This document shows positions 42,253 to 51,126 of a stretch of DNA of 64,000 nt, in pieces. The stretch is taken from NCBI GenBank assembly GCA_030529185.1, contig JAUMXI010000001.1, positions 108,655-172,654 on the forward strand, written 5' to 3'. The position numbers and the translations under genes are program-made. Positions within the stretch are counted from its first letter, which is position 1, and each line of letters begins with the position of its first letter. The DNA comes from Flavobacteriaceae bacterium (GTDB lineage: Bacteria > Bacteroidota > Bacteroidia > Flavobacteriales > Weeksellaceae). Under the pieces are notes generated by a model. It saw nothing but the letters and a program-made list of their open reading frames with translations, was not told where the DNA came from and did not search any database.

Positions 42253-43544
42253 TACACGATTACCACCACAAAATAATTCTTCTTCCCTTTTTGTAATAAA
42301 ATAAATTTTCCGTCTATCAAGTCGTTTTCGGAAGCAGTAAATATATCATTTACTTTTTCTTTATTCACTGAAATGGAGTTGGCTTTTAGGTCGCGTTGAG
42401 CCTCGCTTTTAGATTTTAAAAAGCCTGTTTTTTCGGATAATAAAGACACGATGTTTGTTCCAATTACTTCATTTTTAGAGAGTTCTTTCTGTGGAACACC
42501 ATCAAACACTTCTAAAAACAATTTGCTATCCAAGCTCTTCAAGCTCTCGGAAGTAGAATTTCCAAACAGAATTTCCGAAGCCTTTACAGCGTTGTCATAA
42601 TCCTCACGCGAATGCACCATTACGGTGATTTCTTCGGCTAATTTTTTCTGTAAAATTCGCAAATGCGGTGCTTCTTGGTGTTGTTTTGTAAGTTCGGCAA
42701 CCTCTTCTTGCGTAAGCATCGTAAAGATTTTGATGTATTTTTCGGCATCTGCATCGGAAGTGTTGAGCCAATATTGGTAGAACTTGTACGGCGAAGTTTT
42801 CTCTGGGTCAAGCCAAATATTTCCGCCTTCGGATTTTCCGAATTTGGTTCCATCGGCTTTGGTAATCAGCGGACAAGTCATCGCATACGCCTTGCCCCCA
42901 GCGATACGGCGAATCATTTCCGTACCTGTGGTGATGTTGCCCCATTGGTCAGAACCGCCCATTTGAAGCGTGCAATTTTTCTCTCTATACAAATGCAAAA
43001 AGTCGTAGCCCTGAATAAGTTGGTACGAAAACTCGGTAAAGGACATTCCCTCGGTGTTTTCCTTCGGGTCGAAGCGTTTTTTTACAGAATCTTTCGCCAT
43101 CATATAATTCACGGTGATGTGTTTTCCGATGTCTCTGATGAAATTCAGAAACGAAAATCCGCTCATCCAATCGTAATTATTGACGAGTTCGGCAGCGTTT
43201 TCGGCTTTGCTTTCAAAATCAAGGAATTTTGCTAATTGTTTTTTAATTCCGTTGATATTATGTTCTAAAACCTCGTTGGTCAAAAGGTTTCTCTCGGCAG
43301 ATTTACCCGATGGGTCGCCTACCATTCCCGTAGCACCGCCCACCAGAGCGTAGGGTTTGTGTCCGCAATTTTGGAAGTGTTTGAGCATCATCACGCCCAC
43401 CAAATGCCCAATGTGGAGTGAATCTGCCGTTGGGTCAATGCCCACATACGCCGAGCGTACGCCCTCTAAAAGATGTTGTTCCGTTTCAGGCATACAATCC
43501 TGAATCATTCCACGCCATTGTAATTCTTGTATGAAGTTTTTCAT
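42252..43544 (-). CDS. tyrS: Tyrosyl-tRNA synthetase
   Basis: Class I synthetase charging tRNA-Tyr. 430 residues: HIGH motif in [19 protein letters not shown]-type motif KFGKSEGGN, and a C-terminal S4 RNA-binding domain ending [13 protein letters not shown]. The C-terminal codons are the inner copy of a 35-bp direct repeat shared with 40193-40227, so the gene was the target of the insertion next to it and remains complete. It follows the LRR-like gene by 39 nt on the same strand. Confidence 0.96.
   Translation of the reverse strand: MKNFIQELQWRGMIQDCMPETEQHLLEGVRSAYVGIDPTADSLHIGHLVGVMMLKHFQNCGHKPYALVGGATGMVGDPSGKSAERNLLTNEVLEHNINGIKKQLAKFLDFESKAENAAELVNNYDWMSGFSFLNFIRDIGKHITVNYMMAKDSVKKRFDPKENTEGMSFTEFSYQLIQGYDFLHLYREKNCTLQMGGSDQWGNITTGTEMIRRIAGGKAYAMTCPLITKADGTKFGKSEGGNIWLDPEKTSPYKFYQYWLNTSDADAEKYIKIFTMLTQEEVAELTKQHQEAPHLRILQKKLAEEITVMVHSREDYDNAVKASEILFGNSTSESLKSLDSKLFLEVFDGVPQKELSKNEVIGTNIVSLLSEKTGFLKSKSEAQRDLKANSISVNKEKVNDIFTASENDLIDGKFILLQKGKKNYFVVVIV
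42262..42296 (-). repeat. Duplicated tyrS 3' end, inner copy
   Basis: Partner of 40193-40227; here it encodes the last residues of intact TyrS. The two copies bracket the restriction-modification gene as direct repeats. Confidence 0.85.
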
Positions 43545-43583
43545 TTTAAATCGGATTTATTGTAAATAATTAATTTTAAATAT

Positions 43584-44450
43584 TTATTTCATTAGATGAT
43601 TCACATATTTTCGTCCGTGAGCATCAATTATGGAGAATTGTACAGAGCTTAATCGTTGTAATTCAAAAAGTTGTTCGTTACTTAGATTAAAGTGCCAAAG
43701 TGTAAAATGCTTTACGGACGAAAAAGCCTCAGATTTAAATAGTTTTTTAAAACTTTCAAATTTGGTATATTCATCGGTTTCCACTTCAAAAATATCTATT
43801 ATTTCGCTGTAATCCACGGTCGTTAGGTTAGGGAAATTTCTACTATTTGACCAGTTTTCAATGAAATTTTCGTGGTTATATCCTGCTTGAATTTTTAAGT
43901 GTTTCAATGGATGTGTCTCAATTTCAAAGAATGATTTATTGGGAGCAGATGGCAAAATAAGGCTTTCTAAATTAGGCATTTTTTGAAGTAATTTTGCTGT
44001 AATTCCGTTCTCTTCGTAAGAAAAATCATCTAAAATACTTTGATTGTGATCACCCAAATCAGTCAATTGAACTTCAAAATATTTTAAATTCGGGAATAGT
44101 ACATTGGCATTGGCTAAGCGATTAAAATTCCAACTTTTCGTTCCGTTTGCACCCGCATCAGCTCCTTGAAATTTAAGCGAAATAATTTTTTCAGCGTGAG
44201 CCGGTTCGGTAATGAAATCTAAAAACCGACAAAAGGCAAAATTAGTTTCGTGTTGAAAATCAACAGCTTTTGTTTGAGGGTTTTCATCAAAGCCTTCCCC
44301 AAAAAAAGTTAGAGCAAACAAGCTACCTACCTGTGAAAATGAGATATAAGGCGAGTATTCAATATAAAAAGGTAAAGTATCGCCTGTATCAAAATCAGTA
44401 GTTGCAGACTTAAAAATTTCTGCCTGTAAGTTTAAAATTTCTTGTAGCAT
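43584..44450 (-). CDS. Leucine-rich-repeat-like protein, unknown function
   Basis: 288 residues, no signal peptide. The middle and C-terminal parts show irregular LRR-like units (LFPNLKYFEVQLTDLG, MPNLESLILPSA, HPLKHLKIQAGY, FPNLTTVDYSE, SSVKHFTLWHFNL), suggesting a curved solenoid used for protein binding. The N-terminal 90 residues are different and unrecognised. Similar cytoplasmic proteins occur singly in various bacteria. It lies 4 nt after the SIMPL-protein gene and before tyrS, so the three may be co-transcribed. Confidence 0.7.
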   Translation of the reverse strand: MLQEILNLQAEIFKSATTDFDTGDTLPFYIEYSPYISFSQVGSLFALTFFGEGFDENPQTKAVDFQHETNFAFCRFLDFITEPAHAEKIISLKFQGADAGANGTKSWNFNRLANANVLFPNLKYFEVQLTDLGDHNQSILDDFSYEENGITAKLLQKMPNLESLILPSAPNKSFFEIETHPLKHLKIQAGYNHENFIENWSNSRNFPNLTTVDYSEIIDIFEVETDEYTKFESFKKLFKSEAFSSVKHFTLWHFNLSNEQLFELQRLSSVQFSIIDAHGRKYVNHLMK

Positions 44451-44454
44451 AATT

Positions 44455-45138
44455 TTACTCCAAAATATATTTCACAAAGATTCTTGCTTCTAATTTTATT
44501 TTTTTAAATTCAATATCAATAGGTTTTTCACTCTTTGTTTTAGCATATGCTACAATTTCATAGGAATAATTTCTTGTATTATAATCGTTTGCATTTTCGG
44601 AAATATGAATAGCTTTTCCGATTTTTTGGTTCAATGGTTTTACCAATTTTTCTGCCATATTTTTGGTTTTGGCTATGGCTTGACTTTTCAAATCCAAAAG
44701 CAATTCTTCCGCTTTGGAATATTCCGTTTTTTCGATTCTGACATTGGAAATGCCAATATTTTCCAACGCCACAATTACTTTTCCTGCTGTTGTAGCATCG
44801 TGTAATAAAAGTTGATAATGCTTTGATTTTAAAATATTTTGTCCTTTCAAGAAATAGTTTTTAAAATTACTTGACAAATCTGAAAGCATCAAGTTTCTTT
44901 CAGTGTTAATGTTAAGGCTTTTCAAAACTCTCTCCATTTCACTTTCTTGTTGCTCTACGGATTTTTTATTTCGGCTATCTGCTTCGTTGATGTTGATAGA
45001 GAGGTAGATGTGATCAGGTGTAACCAAAGTATCAGCCTTTGCCGAAGTCTCTATATAAGGCAAATCTAAAAAGTTTTTTTGAGCCAAAACCACATTCTGA
45101 ACCAACGCAAAAATAAAAATAAGAACTAATTTTTTCAT
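44455..45138 (-). CDS. SIMPL-domain (DUF541) secreted protein
   Basis: 227 residues: signal peptide (1-19, ending LAQ) followed by one SIMPL domain, seen from IETSAKADTLVTPDHIYLSI through the long helix KAEELLLDLKSQAIAKTKNMAEKL to the final strand. SIMPL proteins are periplasmic or outer-membrane associated; related proteins form ring-like oligomers and are linked to stress resistance, but the molecular function is not settled. It has its own -7 box and heads the minus-strand unit toward tyrS. Confidence 0.85.
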   Translation of the reverse strand: MKKLVLIFIFALVQNVVLAQKNFLDLPYIETSAKADTLVTPDHIYLSININEADSRNKKSVEQQESEMERVLKSLNINTERNLMLSDLSSNFKNYFLKGQNILKSKHYQLLLHDATTAGKVIVALENIGISNVRIEKTEYSKAEELLLDLKSQAIAKTKNMAEKLVKPLNQKIGKAIHISENANDYNTRNYSYEIVAYAKTKSEKPIDIEFKKIKLEARIFVKYILE

Positions 45139-45166
45139 CGGATTTTGAAATTAAATGTTGTAGTTG

Positions 45167-45174
45167 CAAAAGTA
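45167..45174 (-). promoter_or_regulatory. Candidate -7 box for the SIMPL-LRR-tyrS unit
   Basis: On the minus strand TACTTTTG, 28 nt upstream of the SIMPL-gene start. No clear TTG at -33. Confidence 0.5.
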
Positions 45175-45230
45175 GTAAAAATAAATATGGCACGAATAAA
45201 TTTAGCTGATGAGGTTTTGTAAATATTTCT

Positions 45231-45238
45231 TATTTTTG
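45231..45238 (+). promoter_or_regulatory. Candidate -7 box for hisS
   Basis: TATTTTTG ends 7 nt before the first hisS ATG and 22 nt before the second. With the first ATG the mRNA would be almost leaderless. Confidence 0.55.
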
Positions 45239-45245
45239 CTTTTTA

Positions 45246-46610
45246 ATGAAAAAATTAAGTATGTCGGCTCCAAGTTTAGCAAAAGGAACGCGTGATTTCA
45301 CAGCACAGGAAATTTACAGAAGAAAATACATCATCAATATCTTACAAAAGAATTTTGAAACTTTTGGTTTTCAGCCTTTGGAAACACCAAGTTTTGAAAA
45401 TCTTTCGACGCTTACAGGAAAATACGGAGAGGAAGGCGATAGGTTGATTTTTAAGATTCTAAATTCTGGAGATTTTACCAATGGAGTAAAAGAGGAAGAT
45501 TGGGAGAGTAAAAATGCGAAAAAATTGACTTCTCAAATTTCGGATAAGGCTCTTCGTTATGACCTTACCGTTCCGTTTGCGAGGTTTGTGGCGATGAACC
45601 ACGGAAAGATGGCGTTTCCTTTCAAGCGTTATCAAATTCAACCTGTTTGGAGAGCAGACCGCCCACAGAAAGGGAGATTTAGAGAGTTTTATCAATGCGA
45701 TGCTGATATCGTGGGGAGCGAAAGCCTTTGGCAAGAAGTGGAATTAATTCAACTTTATTTAAAGAGTTTCAAAGAGTTGGGGATTTCCGTTAATGTTTAT
45801 ATTAACAATAGAAAAATTCTCTCTGGATTGGCGGAATATGCAAATATTGCTGACCAATTGATAGACTTCACGGTGGCTTTGGATAAGTTGGACAAAATCG
45901 GAAAAGATGGTGTGGTAAAGGAAATGCGAGAGAAAGGAATTTCCGATGAAGCCATTCAAAAATTAGAATTTTTATTTGAAAAACATTCTAACCAAGAAAT
46001 TTTAAATTTATTAAAAGAAAAATTCCAAGGAATAGAAATTGGGGAAAAAGGAATCGCTGAATTGGAGTTTGTTTTACAGCAGAGTTTGGCTTTGGGAGCG
46101 AATGAGGAGAATTTGGTGTTTGACATCACTTTGGCTCGTGGGCTGGATTATTATACGGGAGCAATTTTTGAGGTAAAGGCTCAAAATGTGCAAATGGGCT
46201 CCATAGGAGGAGGTGGAAGATACGACAATCTTACGGAAATTTTCGGCGTGAAAAACATTTCTGGGATTGGAATTTCTTTCGGATTAGATAGAATTTACCT
46301 CGTAATGGAGGAACTGAATTTGTTTAAAGAAAATATTGAAAATAAGGTCGCTTATCTCTTTGCTAATTATGGCGATAAAGAGGCTTTGGAGGCAATGAAA
46401 ATTATTGGTAAATTAAGAGAAAAAGGAATTTCGGTGGAGCTTTACCCTGAAAATTCAAAACTAAAAAAGCAATTTACTTACGCAGAGAAAAAACAAATTC
46501 CAACCATTGTTTTTTATGGCGGTGAGGAAATTAGTAAAGGAGAAATTACGCTGAAAAATTTAGAAAGCGGAGAGCAGAAAACCATTAGTTTAACCGAATT
46601 TTTAGCATAA
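45246..46610 (+). CDS. hisS: Histidyl-tRNA synthetase
   Basis: Class II synthetase charging tRNA-His. 454 residues. Motifs: KGTRDF near the N-terminus, motif 2 with [20 protein letters not shown], the histidine-specific [13 protein letters not shown] and GGGGRYDNL, and GISFGLDRI of motif 3; the anticodon-binding domain follows. A second ATG at 45261 ([13 protein letters not shown]) would give 449 residues and fits homologues equally well. The next gene, for fused E1, is 29 nt downstream and may be co-transcribed. Confidence 0.95.
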   Translation: MKKLSMSAPSLAKGTRDFTAQEIYRRKYIINILQKNFETFGFQPLETPSFENLSTLTGKYGEEGDRLIFKILNSGDFTNGVKEEDWESKNAKKLTSQISDKALRYDLTVPFARFVAMNHGKMAFPFKRYQIQPVWRADRPQKGRFREFYQCDADIVGSESLWQEVELIQLYLKSFKELGISVNVYINNRKILSGLAEYANIADQLIDFTVALDKLDKIGKDGVVKEMREKGISDEAIQKLEFLFEKHSNQEILNLLKEKFQGIEIGEKGIAELEFVLQQSLALGANEENLVFDITLARGLDYYTGAIFEVKAQNVQMGSIGGGGRYDNLTEIFGVKNISGIGISFGLDRIYLVMEELNLFKENIENKVAYLFANYGDKEALEAMKIIGKLREKGISVELYPENSKLKKQFTYAEKKQIPTIVFYGGEEISKGEITLKNLESGEQKTISLTEFLA

Positions 46611-46639
46611 AATAAAGATTAATAATTAATTATAAAGAT

Positions 46640-49072
46640 ATGCCAACAACATATATAGAAACACAACAGGTTTCGTTTCAGCATTTTAAAAATCAAGTTT
46701 TAGAAGATTATCGTTTGGGGAGAATTTCGCGAGAGGCGAGTTATCTCACACGAAAAGAGGTGCTTACAGGAAAAGCCAAGTTTGGAATTGTGGGAGATGG
46801 TAAAGAGCTTCCGCAATTGGCAATGGCAAAGGTTTTTCGCGAGGGAGACTGGCGTTCTGGTTATTACCGAGACCAAACTTTCGCCTTTGCGGTTGGTGCA
46901 TTGAGTTTGGAAGCGTTTTTTGCTCAACTTTATGCCGATGCCGATGTGGAAAGAGAACCAGCATCAGCCGGAAGACAGATGCCGTGCCACTTTGCTACGC
47001 GTTCATTGAATGAAGATGGAAGCTGGAAAGATTTAACCAAAATTAAAAATATTTCTTCCGATATTTCTTGCACCGCAGGGCAAATGCCGAGATTGTTAGG
47101 TCTGGCACAAGCCTCAAAAGTATTTAAGGAAATTAGTTTTGAAGGTGCAGAGAAGTTTTCAAATCACGGTAGGGAAGTGGCTTTTGGAACGATTGGCGAT
47201 GCTTCCACAGCGGAGGGGCATTTTTGGGAAACGATGAATGCTGCTTGTGCTTTACAGGTGCCGATGATTATGTCCATTTGGGACGATGGATATGGGATTT
47301 CTGTGCCAACTCATAACCAAAGAGCAAAGGAAAATTTAGCTGAAATGCTGTCTGGTTTTCAAAGGAAAGCAGGGCAAAAGCAAGGTTGTGAGATTATTCA
47401 GGCGAAAGCGTGGGATTACCCATCTTTGATTGATGCTTATGCTCAGGCAGAACATTTTGCGAGAGAAGAGGGAATTCCTGTGATTGTGCATATTACGGAA
47501 GTGACTCAGCCACAGGGGCATTCTACTTCTGGTTCGCACGAAAGATATAAAGATGAAGAGCGTCTTAACTTTGAAAAAGAATATGATTGCCTCAATAAAT
47601 TCAAAGAGTGGATTTTGAATTATTCAATTGAAATAGAAGGAGAAGAACAGATTTTGGCAACAGTAGAAGAGTTGGAGGCTATTGATAGAGAAGCTAAAAC
47701 CTTTGTAAAAGAAGCTCAGAAAAGAGCGTGGGTATCATACAGACAATCCATTGATATGCTGAAAGACAAGGCACTACCTTTGGTGGAGGCTTTAAAAAAT
47801 CAGGCAGAAGTTGGAACCTTGCTTCATCAGTTTTCACAGCTTGTTAGCTTTGGTAAGAAGGAGGTTTTTGCCTTGGTGAGAAAAGCACTTTGGGCAACGA
47901 GAGACCAGAATTCAGCGGAAAGACAGAGATTGCAAGAGCTTTATCAAAATATTTTTGCTGTTGAAACGGAAAATTATTCTTCCCATTTGTATAGCGAATC
48001 TCAATGGAGTGCGACCAAAGTTGCAGAGGTGAAACCAGTTTTCTCCGAGCAATCTGAAATGGTAGATGGTAGGGTAGTGATTAGAAATAATTTTGACAAG
48101 ATTTTTGAGAAGTATCCAGAGACAATGGTCTTCGGAGAAGATACAGGAAATATCGGAGATGTAAATCAAGGTTTGGAAGGTTTGCAAAAAAAATACGGAG
48201 CAACGAGAATTGCCGATACAGGTATCCGTGAGGCAACGATTTTGGGTCAAGGTATTGGATTGGCAATGAGGGGATTAAGACCAATTGCGGAAATTCAGTA
48301 TTTAGATTATATTTTGTATTGTTTGCAAGGGATGAGCGATGATTTGGCAACGCTACAATATAGAACGAGAGGCGGTCAAAAAGCTCCCGTTATCGTAAGA
48401 ACGCGAGGGCATCGTTTAGAGGGAATTTGGCATTCTGGTTCGCCAATGGCAGGAATTTTAAACTTGGTAAAAGGAATGATGGTGTTGGTACCGAGAAATT
48501 TAACTCAAGCCGCAGGGTTTTACAATACAATGTTGAAATCTGATGATACTGCCGTAATTATTGAGCCGTTGAATGGCTATCGTTTGAAGGAAAAACAGCC
48601 TGATAATATCGGGGAATTTACCGTGCCTGTGGGGAAAGTGGAAATCACTCACGAAGGAAAAGATATTACTTTGGTGACCTATGGTTCTACTTGGAAAATT
48701 GTAATGGAAGCCGTATCAGAACTGAAAAAATTAGGCATTGAAGCGGAGGTGATTGATATTCAGTCTTTGATTCCGTTTGATATTTCCCAAGAAATCCTTG
48801 AAAGTGTGAAGAAAACCAATCGTTTGGTAGTGATAGATGAAGATGTAGAGGGCGGGGCTTCGGCGTATATTATGCAACAAATTTTGGAGAAACAAGGAGC
48901 GTTTAGGTATTTGGATAGTTTGCCAACGACTATTACGGCGAAGAATCATCGCCCTGCTTATGCTTCTGATGGAGATTATTTCTCCAAGCCATCAGTGGAG
49001 GATATTGTAGAAAAAGTATATGAAATTTTCTATGAAAATAATCCAGCAAAATTTCCGAAAATAATGAAATAA
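46640..49072 (+). CDS. Alpha-ketoacid dehydrogenase E1, alpha and beta subunits in one chain
   Basis: 810 residues. About 1-390 form the alpha part with the thiamine-diphosphate motif GDASTAEGHFWETMNA followed by DDGYGIS; about 470-805 form the beta part (FGEDTGNIGDVNQGL, GQGIGLAMRG, RTRGHRLEGIWHSGSPM, DEDVEGGAS). This resembles branched-chain 2-oxoacid dehydrogenase E1, which in most bacteria is encoded by two genes; single-chain versions are known in Bacteroidota. It decarboxylates a 2-oxoacid and loads the acyl group on the E2 lipoyl arm. No E2 or E3 gene is nearby, so it must share partners encoded elsewhere. Confidence 0.92.
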   Translation: MPTTYIETQQVSFQHFKNQVLEDYRLGRISREASYLTRKEVLTGKAKFGIVGDGKELPQLAMAKVFREGDWRSGYYRDQTFAFAVGALSLEAFFAQLYADADVEREPASAGRQMPCHFATRSLNEDGSWKDLTKIKNISSDISCTAGQMPRLLGLAQASKVFKEISFEGAEKFSNHGREVAFGTIGDASTAEGHFWETMNAACALQVPMIMSIWDDGYGISVPTHNQRAKENLAEMLSGFQRKAGQKQGCEIIQAKAWDYPSLIDAYAQAEHFAREEGIPVIVHITEVTQPQGHSTSGSHERYKDEERLNFEKEYDCLNKFKEWILNYSIEIEGEEQILATVEELEAIDREAKTFVKEAQKRAWVSYRQSIDMLKDKALPLVEALKNQAEVGTLLHQFSQLVSFGKKEVFALVRKALWATRDQNSAERQRLQELYQNIFAVETENYSSHLYSESQWSATKVAEVKPVFSEQSEMVDGRVVIRNNFDKIFEKYPETMVFGEDTGNIGDVNQGLEGLQKKYGATRIADTGIREATILGQGIGLAMRGLRPIAEIQYLDYILYCLQGMSDDLATLQYRTRGGQKAPVIVRTRGHRLEGIWHSGSPMAGILNLVKGMMVLVPRNLTQAAGFYNTMLKSDDTAVIIEPLNGYRLKEKQPDNIGEFTVPVGKVEITHEGKDITLVTYGSTWKIVMEAVSELKKLGIEAEVIDIQSLIPFDISQEILESVKKTNRLVVIDEDVEGGASAYIMQQILEKQGAFRYLDSLPTTITAKNHRPAYASDGDYFSKPSVEDIVEKVYEIFYENNPAKFPKIMK

Positions 49073-49076
49073 AACT

Positions 49077-49106
49077 TTATCCGTTATCAATTTTGGTAGC
49101 GGATAA
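49077..49106 (+). terminator. Weak hairpin after the E1 gene
   Basis: 12-bp stem with two G-U pairs (49077-49088 with 49095-49106), loop AATTTT, followed by TTTATAAT. It could end the hisS-E1 transcript, partly. Confidence 0.4.
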
Positions 49107-49124
49107 TTTATAATAAGAAAAGTG

Positions 49125-49433
49125 ATGACAGAAGAAAGATTAAAAAGAATTCAAGAAATGGAAGACATTCTTGATAAATCAGAGATATTCTTTAAAGAAG
49201 CAGAAACGATGTTAGAAAAGTGGAAGGCTTTTCATCCTGAATTTAAAAAATTGGTTGATTACTATTATAGCCCCCAATGGCAGGAAGATTACGATGCAAG
49301 TAATCGTGGCGAAGTGCCGAAAGAAATACCTCACGGAGTTTTAAGCGAAGATTTGATTTACAATGCAATGGGCGAACAGAGAGATTTAACGATGGCTTAT
49401 CTTAAATATATGGTTACTTTATTAGATGAATAG
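49125..49433 (+). CDS. DUF4298 domain protein
   Basis: 102 residues from ATG 49125 (MTEERLKRIQEMEDILDK); a GTG three bases earlier is possible. The whole protein is a DUF4298 domain: a helical N-terminus, the YYYSPQWQEDYDASNRGEVP segment and GVLSEDLIYNAMGEQRDL. Small soluble protein, unknown function. It stands alone between the E1 gene and a 259-nt intergenic region filled with repeats. Confidence 0.82.
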   Translation: MTEERLKRIQEMEDILDKSEIFFKEAETMLEKWKAFHPEFKKLVDYYYSPQWQEDYDASNRGEVPKEIPHGVLSEDLIYNAMGEQRDLTMAYLKYMVTLLDE

Positions 49434-49456
49434 GGAGATTTTTAGAAAATTTTATT

Positions 49457-49655
49457 CTGTCCGCTCCCGAGCATCAATGGGAGCGGTCGCGTGAGTCAAT
49501 GGGAACGCTCCGGATAAATGACGGGAGCGTTCCGGTTAATGAATGGGAGCGTTCGCGTATGTCAACCGATGCGTATCGGAGAGAGCTCGGGTTATAGAGA
49601 GAAAATTTACGCGTCTGCATCAGAGTGAAGACGGGTTATAGAGCGAGGGAATTTA
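49457..49655. repeat. G+C-rich repeat block with 22-bp period
   Basis: Four consecutive 22-bp units start at 49479, 49501, 49523 and 49545, each opening GGGAGCG or GGGAACG followed by (G/T/C)TC(C/G)(C/G)G. The period seems to continue in degenerate form: CGGGTTATAGAG occurs at 49588 and 49632, 44 bp apart. Inverted arms are built in: CCGCTCCC/GGGAGCGG (49461-49468 with 49479-49486) and GGAACGCTCC/GGAGCGTTCC (49502-49511 with 49524-49533). The block is strikingly richer in G+C than the genome around it. No protein of known type is encoded. It fills most of the gap between the DUF4298 and MATE genes. Confidence 0.8.
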
Positions 49656-49692
49656 TAGAGAAAAGTTTTTGAGATAAAAAAGGATATCTTAA

Positions 49693-51051
49693 TTAAGATT
49701 TTACTTGTCTTTTACTAATTAAAATAAATCTTCTCACGAGGAATATCGCGGAGAAAGTCAGCCCCAGTCCGAAGCCTATCCACATTCCGTAGGCTCCCAT
49801 TTTTTGCTCTACACAAAGGAAATATCCCAAAGGAAGCGTAATTCCCCAATAGGCAATAAAGGTAATGATGCTCGGTATTTTCACATCTTGAATGCCACGA
49901 AGGCAACCCAACGCTACAACTTGAAGCCCATCGGATAACTGAAATAAAGAAGCGATAACCAAAAGTTGAGATGCCAAATGAGCCACTGCCAATTCATTCG
50001 GTTTAGTGAATAGCGTAGGAAGAAAATCTTTACCTAAAATAAACCCTAAACAGCATAAAGACATAAAAAGAAAAGCAATTTTTAGGTTGTTGATTCCAAT
50101 TTCTTTCGCTGCGACAAAGTCTTTTTCGCCTCGTTTTTTTCCAATCATAATTGTGGAAGCAACTCCAAAACCTGCACAAAGATTAAAGGTAAAAGATGCC
50201 ATACTGATGGTCACCTGGTGAGCCGCAATATCCGTAGCACTTACCAATCCGCAAATGAAGGAAGCTAAAGCAAATGCCGTCACCTCAAAGAAAAGTTGAA
50301 GTGCCGTGGGCAGCCCTAATTTCACCAAGTTTTGAAACATTTTTCTCTCAAAAAGTTGAATTTTTAGGCTAAATTCTTGAATGTATCTTTTGGTGGTTTT
50401 ATGGTGTGCCATTACCAAATAAAGAAAAAGCATAGAAAATACCCTTGAAATCAAGGTGGCATAAGCCGCTCCCGAAATTCCCATAGGCTCTATCCCAAAA
50501 AGTCCTACCATAAAAATATAGTTGAGAGCAATATTGATGACATTTGCCATAATGGTCGCAATGGTCACGCCAATGGTATAAGACAAACCTTCGGAAACTT
50601 CCCTTAATGTTTGGAAAATCATCACAGGGATAATGCTTAAAGTGATGATATTTAAATATAAAATAGCATTAGGGATAATTTGAGGGGGCTGTTTGGCATA
50701 GTGCATTAATGGAGCGATTCCCAACAGAATAAGACTTAAAACAATTCCGATAGCGAGATTAACGACCAAGCCGTGGCGAAAAACACTATTGATTTTTTGG
50801 TGATTGTCTTGAGCTTGTGCCTCTGAAACTAAAGGTGGTATAGCAAAGGAAAAACCAACTGCAAAAATATAAAGAGAAAAGAAAACAGCGTTGGCAAGGG
50901 CGGTGGAAGCCAGAGCATCAGCCCCAAGAATGTTGCCCACCATCATATTATCAAATAAATTAACGGATACTTGTCCCAATTGGGTAAGCATCACGGGAAG
51001 TGCGAGTTTAAAGCAATCTTTGGTATGTTTTAAATTTAATGATAATAGCAT
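49693..51051 (-). CDS. MATE family multidrug efflux transporter
   Basis: 452 residues from ATG 51051 (MLLSLNLKHTKDCFKLA), twelve membrane helices in two similar halves: the first contains PVMLTQLGQVSVNLFDNMMVG, the second GLPTALQLFFEVTAFALASF. MATE proteins expel drugs and toxic compounds in exchange for Na+ or H+. The open frame extends to 51084, but this lies inside the terminator of the upstream regulator gene, so I use 51051. Closest by pattern to the NorM type; the substrate is unknown. Confidence 0.92.
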   Translation of the reverse strand: MLLSLNLKHTKDCFKLALPVMLTQLGQVSVNLFDNMMVGNILGADALASTALANAVFFSLYIFAVGFSFAIPPLVSEAQAQDNHQKINSVFRHGLVVNLAIGIVLSLILLGIAPLMHYAKQPPQIIPNAILYLNIITLSIIPVMIFQTLREVSEGLSYTIGVTIATIMANVINIALNYIFMVGLFGIEPMGISGAAYATLISRVFSMLFLYLVMAHHKTTKRYIQEFSLKIQLFERKMFQNLVKLGLPTALQLFFEVTAFALASFICGLVSATDIAAHQVTISMASFTFNLCAGFGVASTIMIGKKRGEKDFVAAKEIGINNLKIAFLFMSLCCLGFILGKDFLPTLFTKPNELAVAHLASQLLVIASLFQLSDGLQVVALGCLRGIQDVKIPSIITFIAYWGITLPLGYFLCVEQKMGAYGMWIGFGLGLTFSAIFLVRRFILISKRQVKS

Positions 51052-51073
51052 TTTCTTTACTTTTTTTAAAGAC

Positions 51074-51103
51074 AAAAACCACATTATTAAAGTGTGGTTT
51101 TTT
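51074..51103 (-). terminator. Intrinsic terminator of the sigma-54-type regulator gene
   Basis: Perfect 10-bp stem AAAAACCACA/TGTGGTTTTT (51074-51083 with 51093-51102), 9-nt loop, followed on the minus strand by T-rich sequence. It lies 24 nt after the regulator stop. Confidence 0.8.
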
Positions 51104-51126
51104 ATGAGGGATATGAATGAGTTGTA

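Noticed and set aside
49457..49655. CRISPR array
   Set aside because: The 22-bp units follow each other directly and differ from one another; there are no identical repeats separated by unique spacers and no cas genes.
49434..49692. A small coding gene through the 22-bp repeats
   Set aside because: Short open frames exist, but 22 is not a multiple of 3, so successive units fall in different frames and no repeated peptide results; no start with a plausible family was found.
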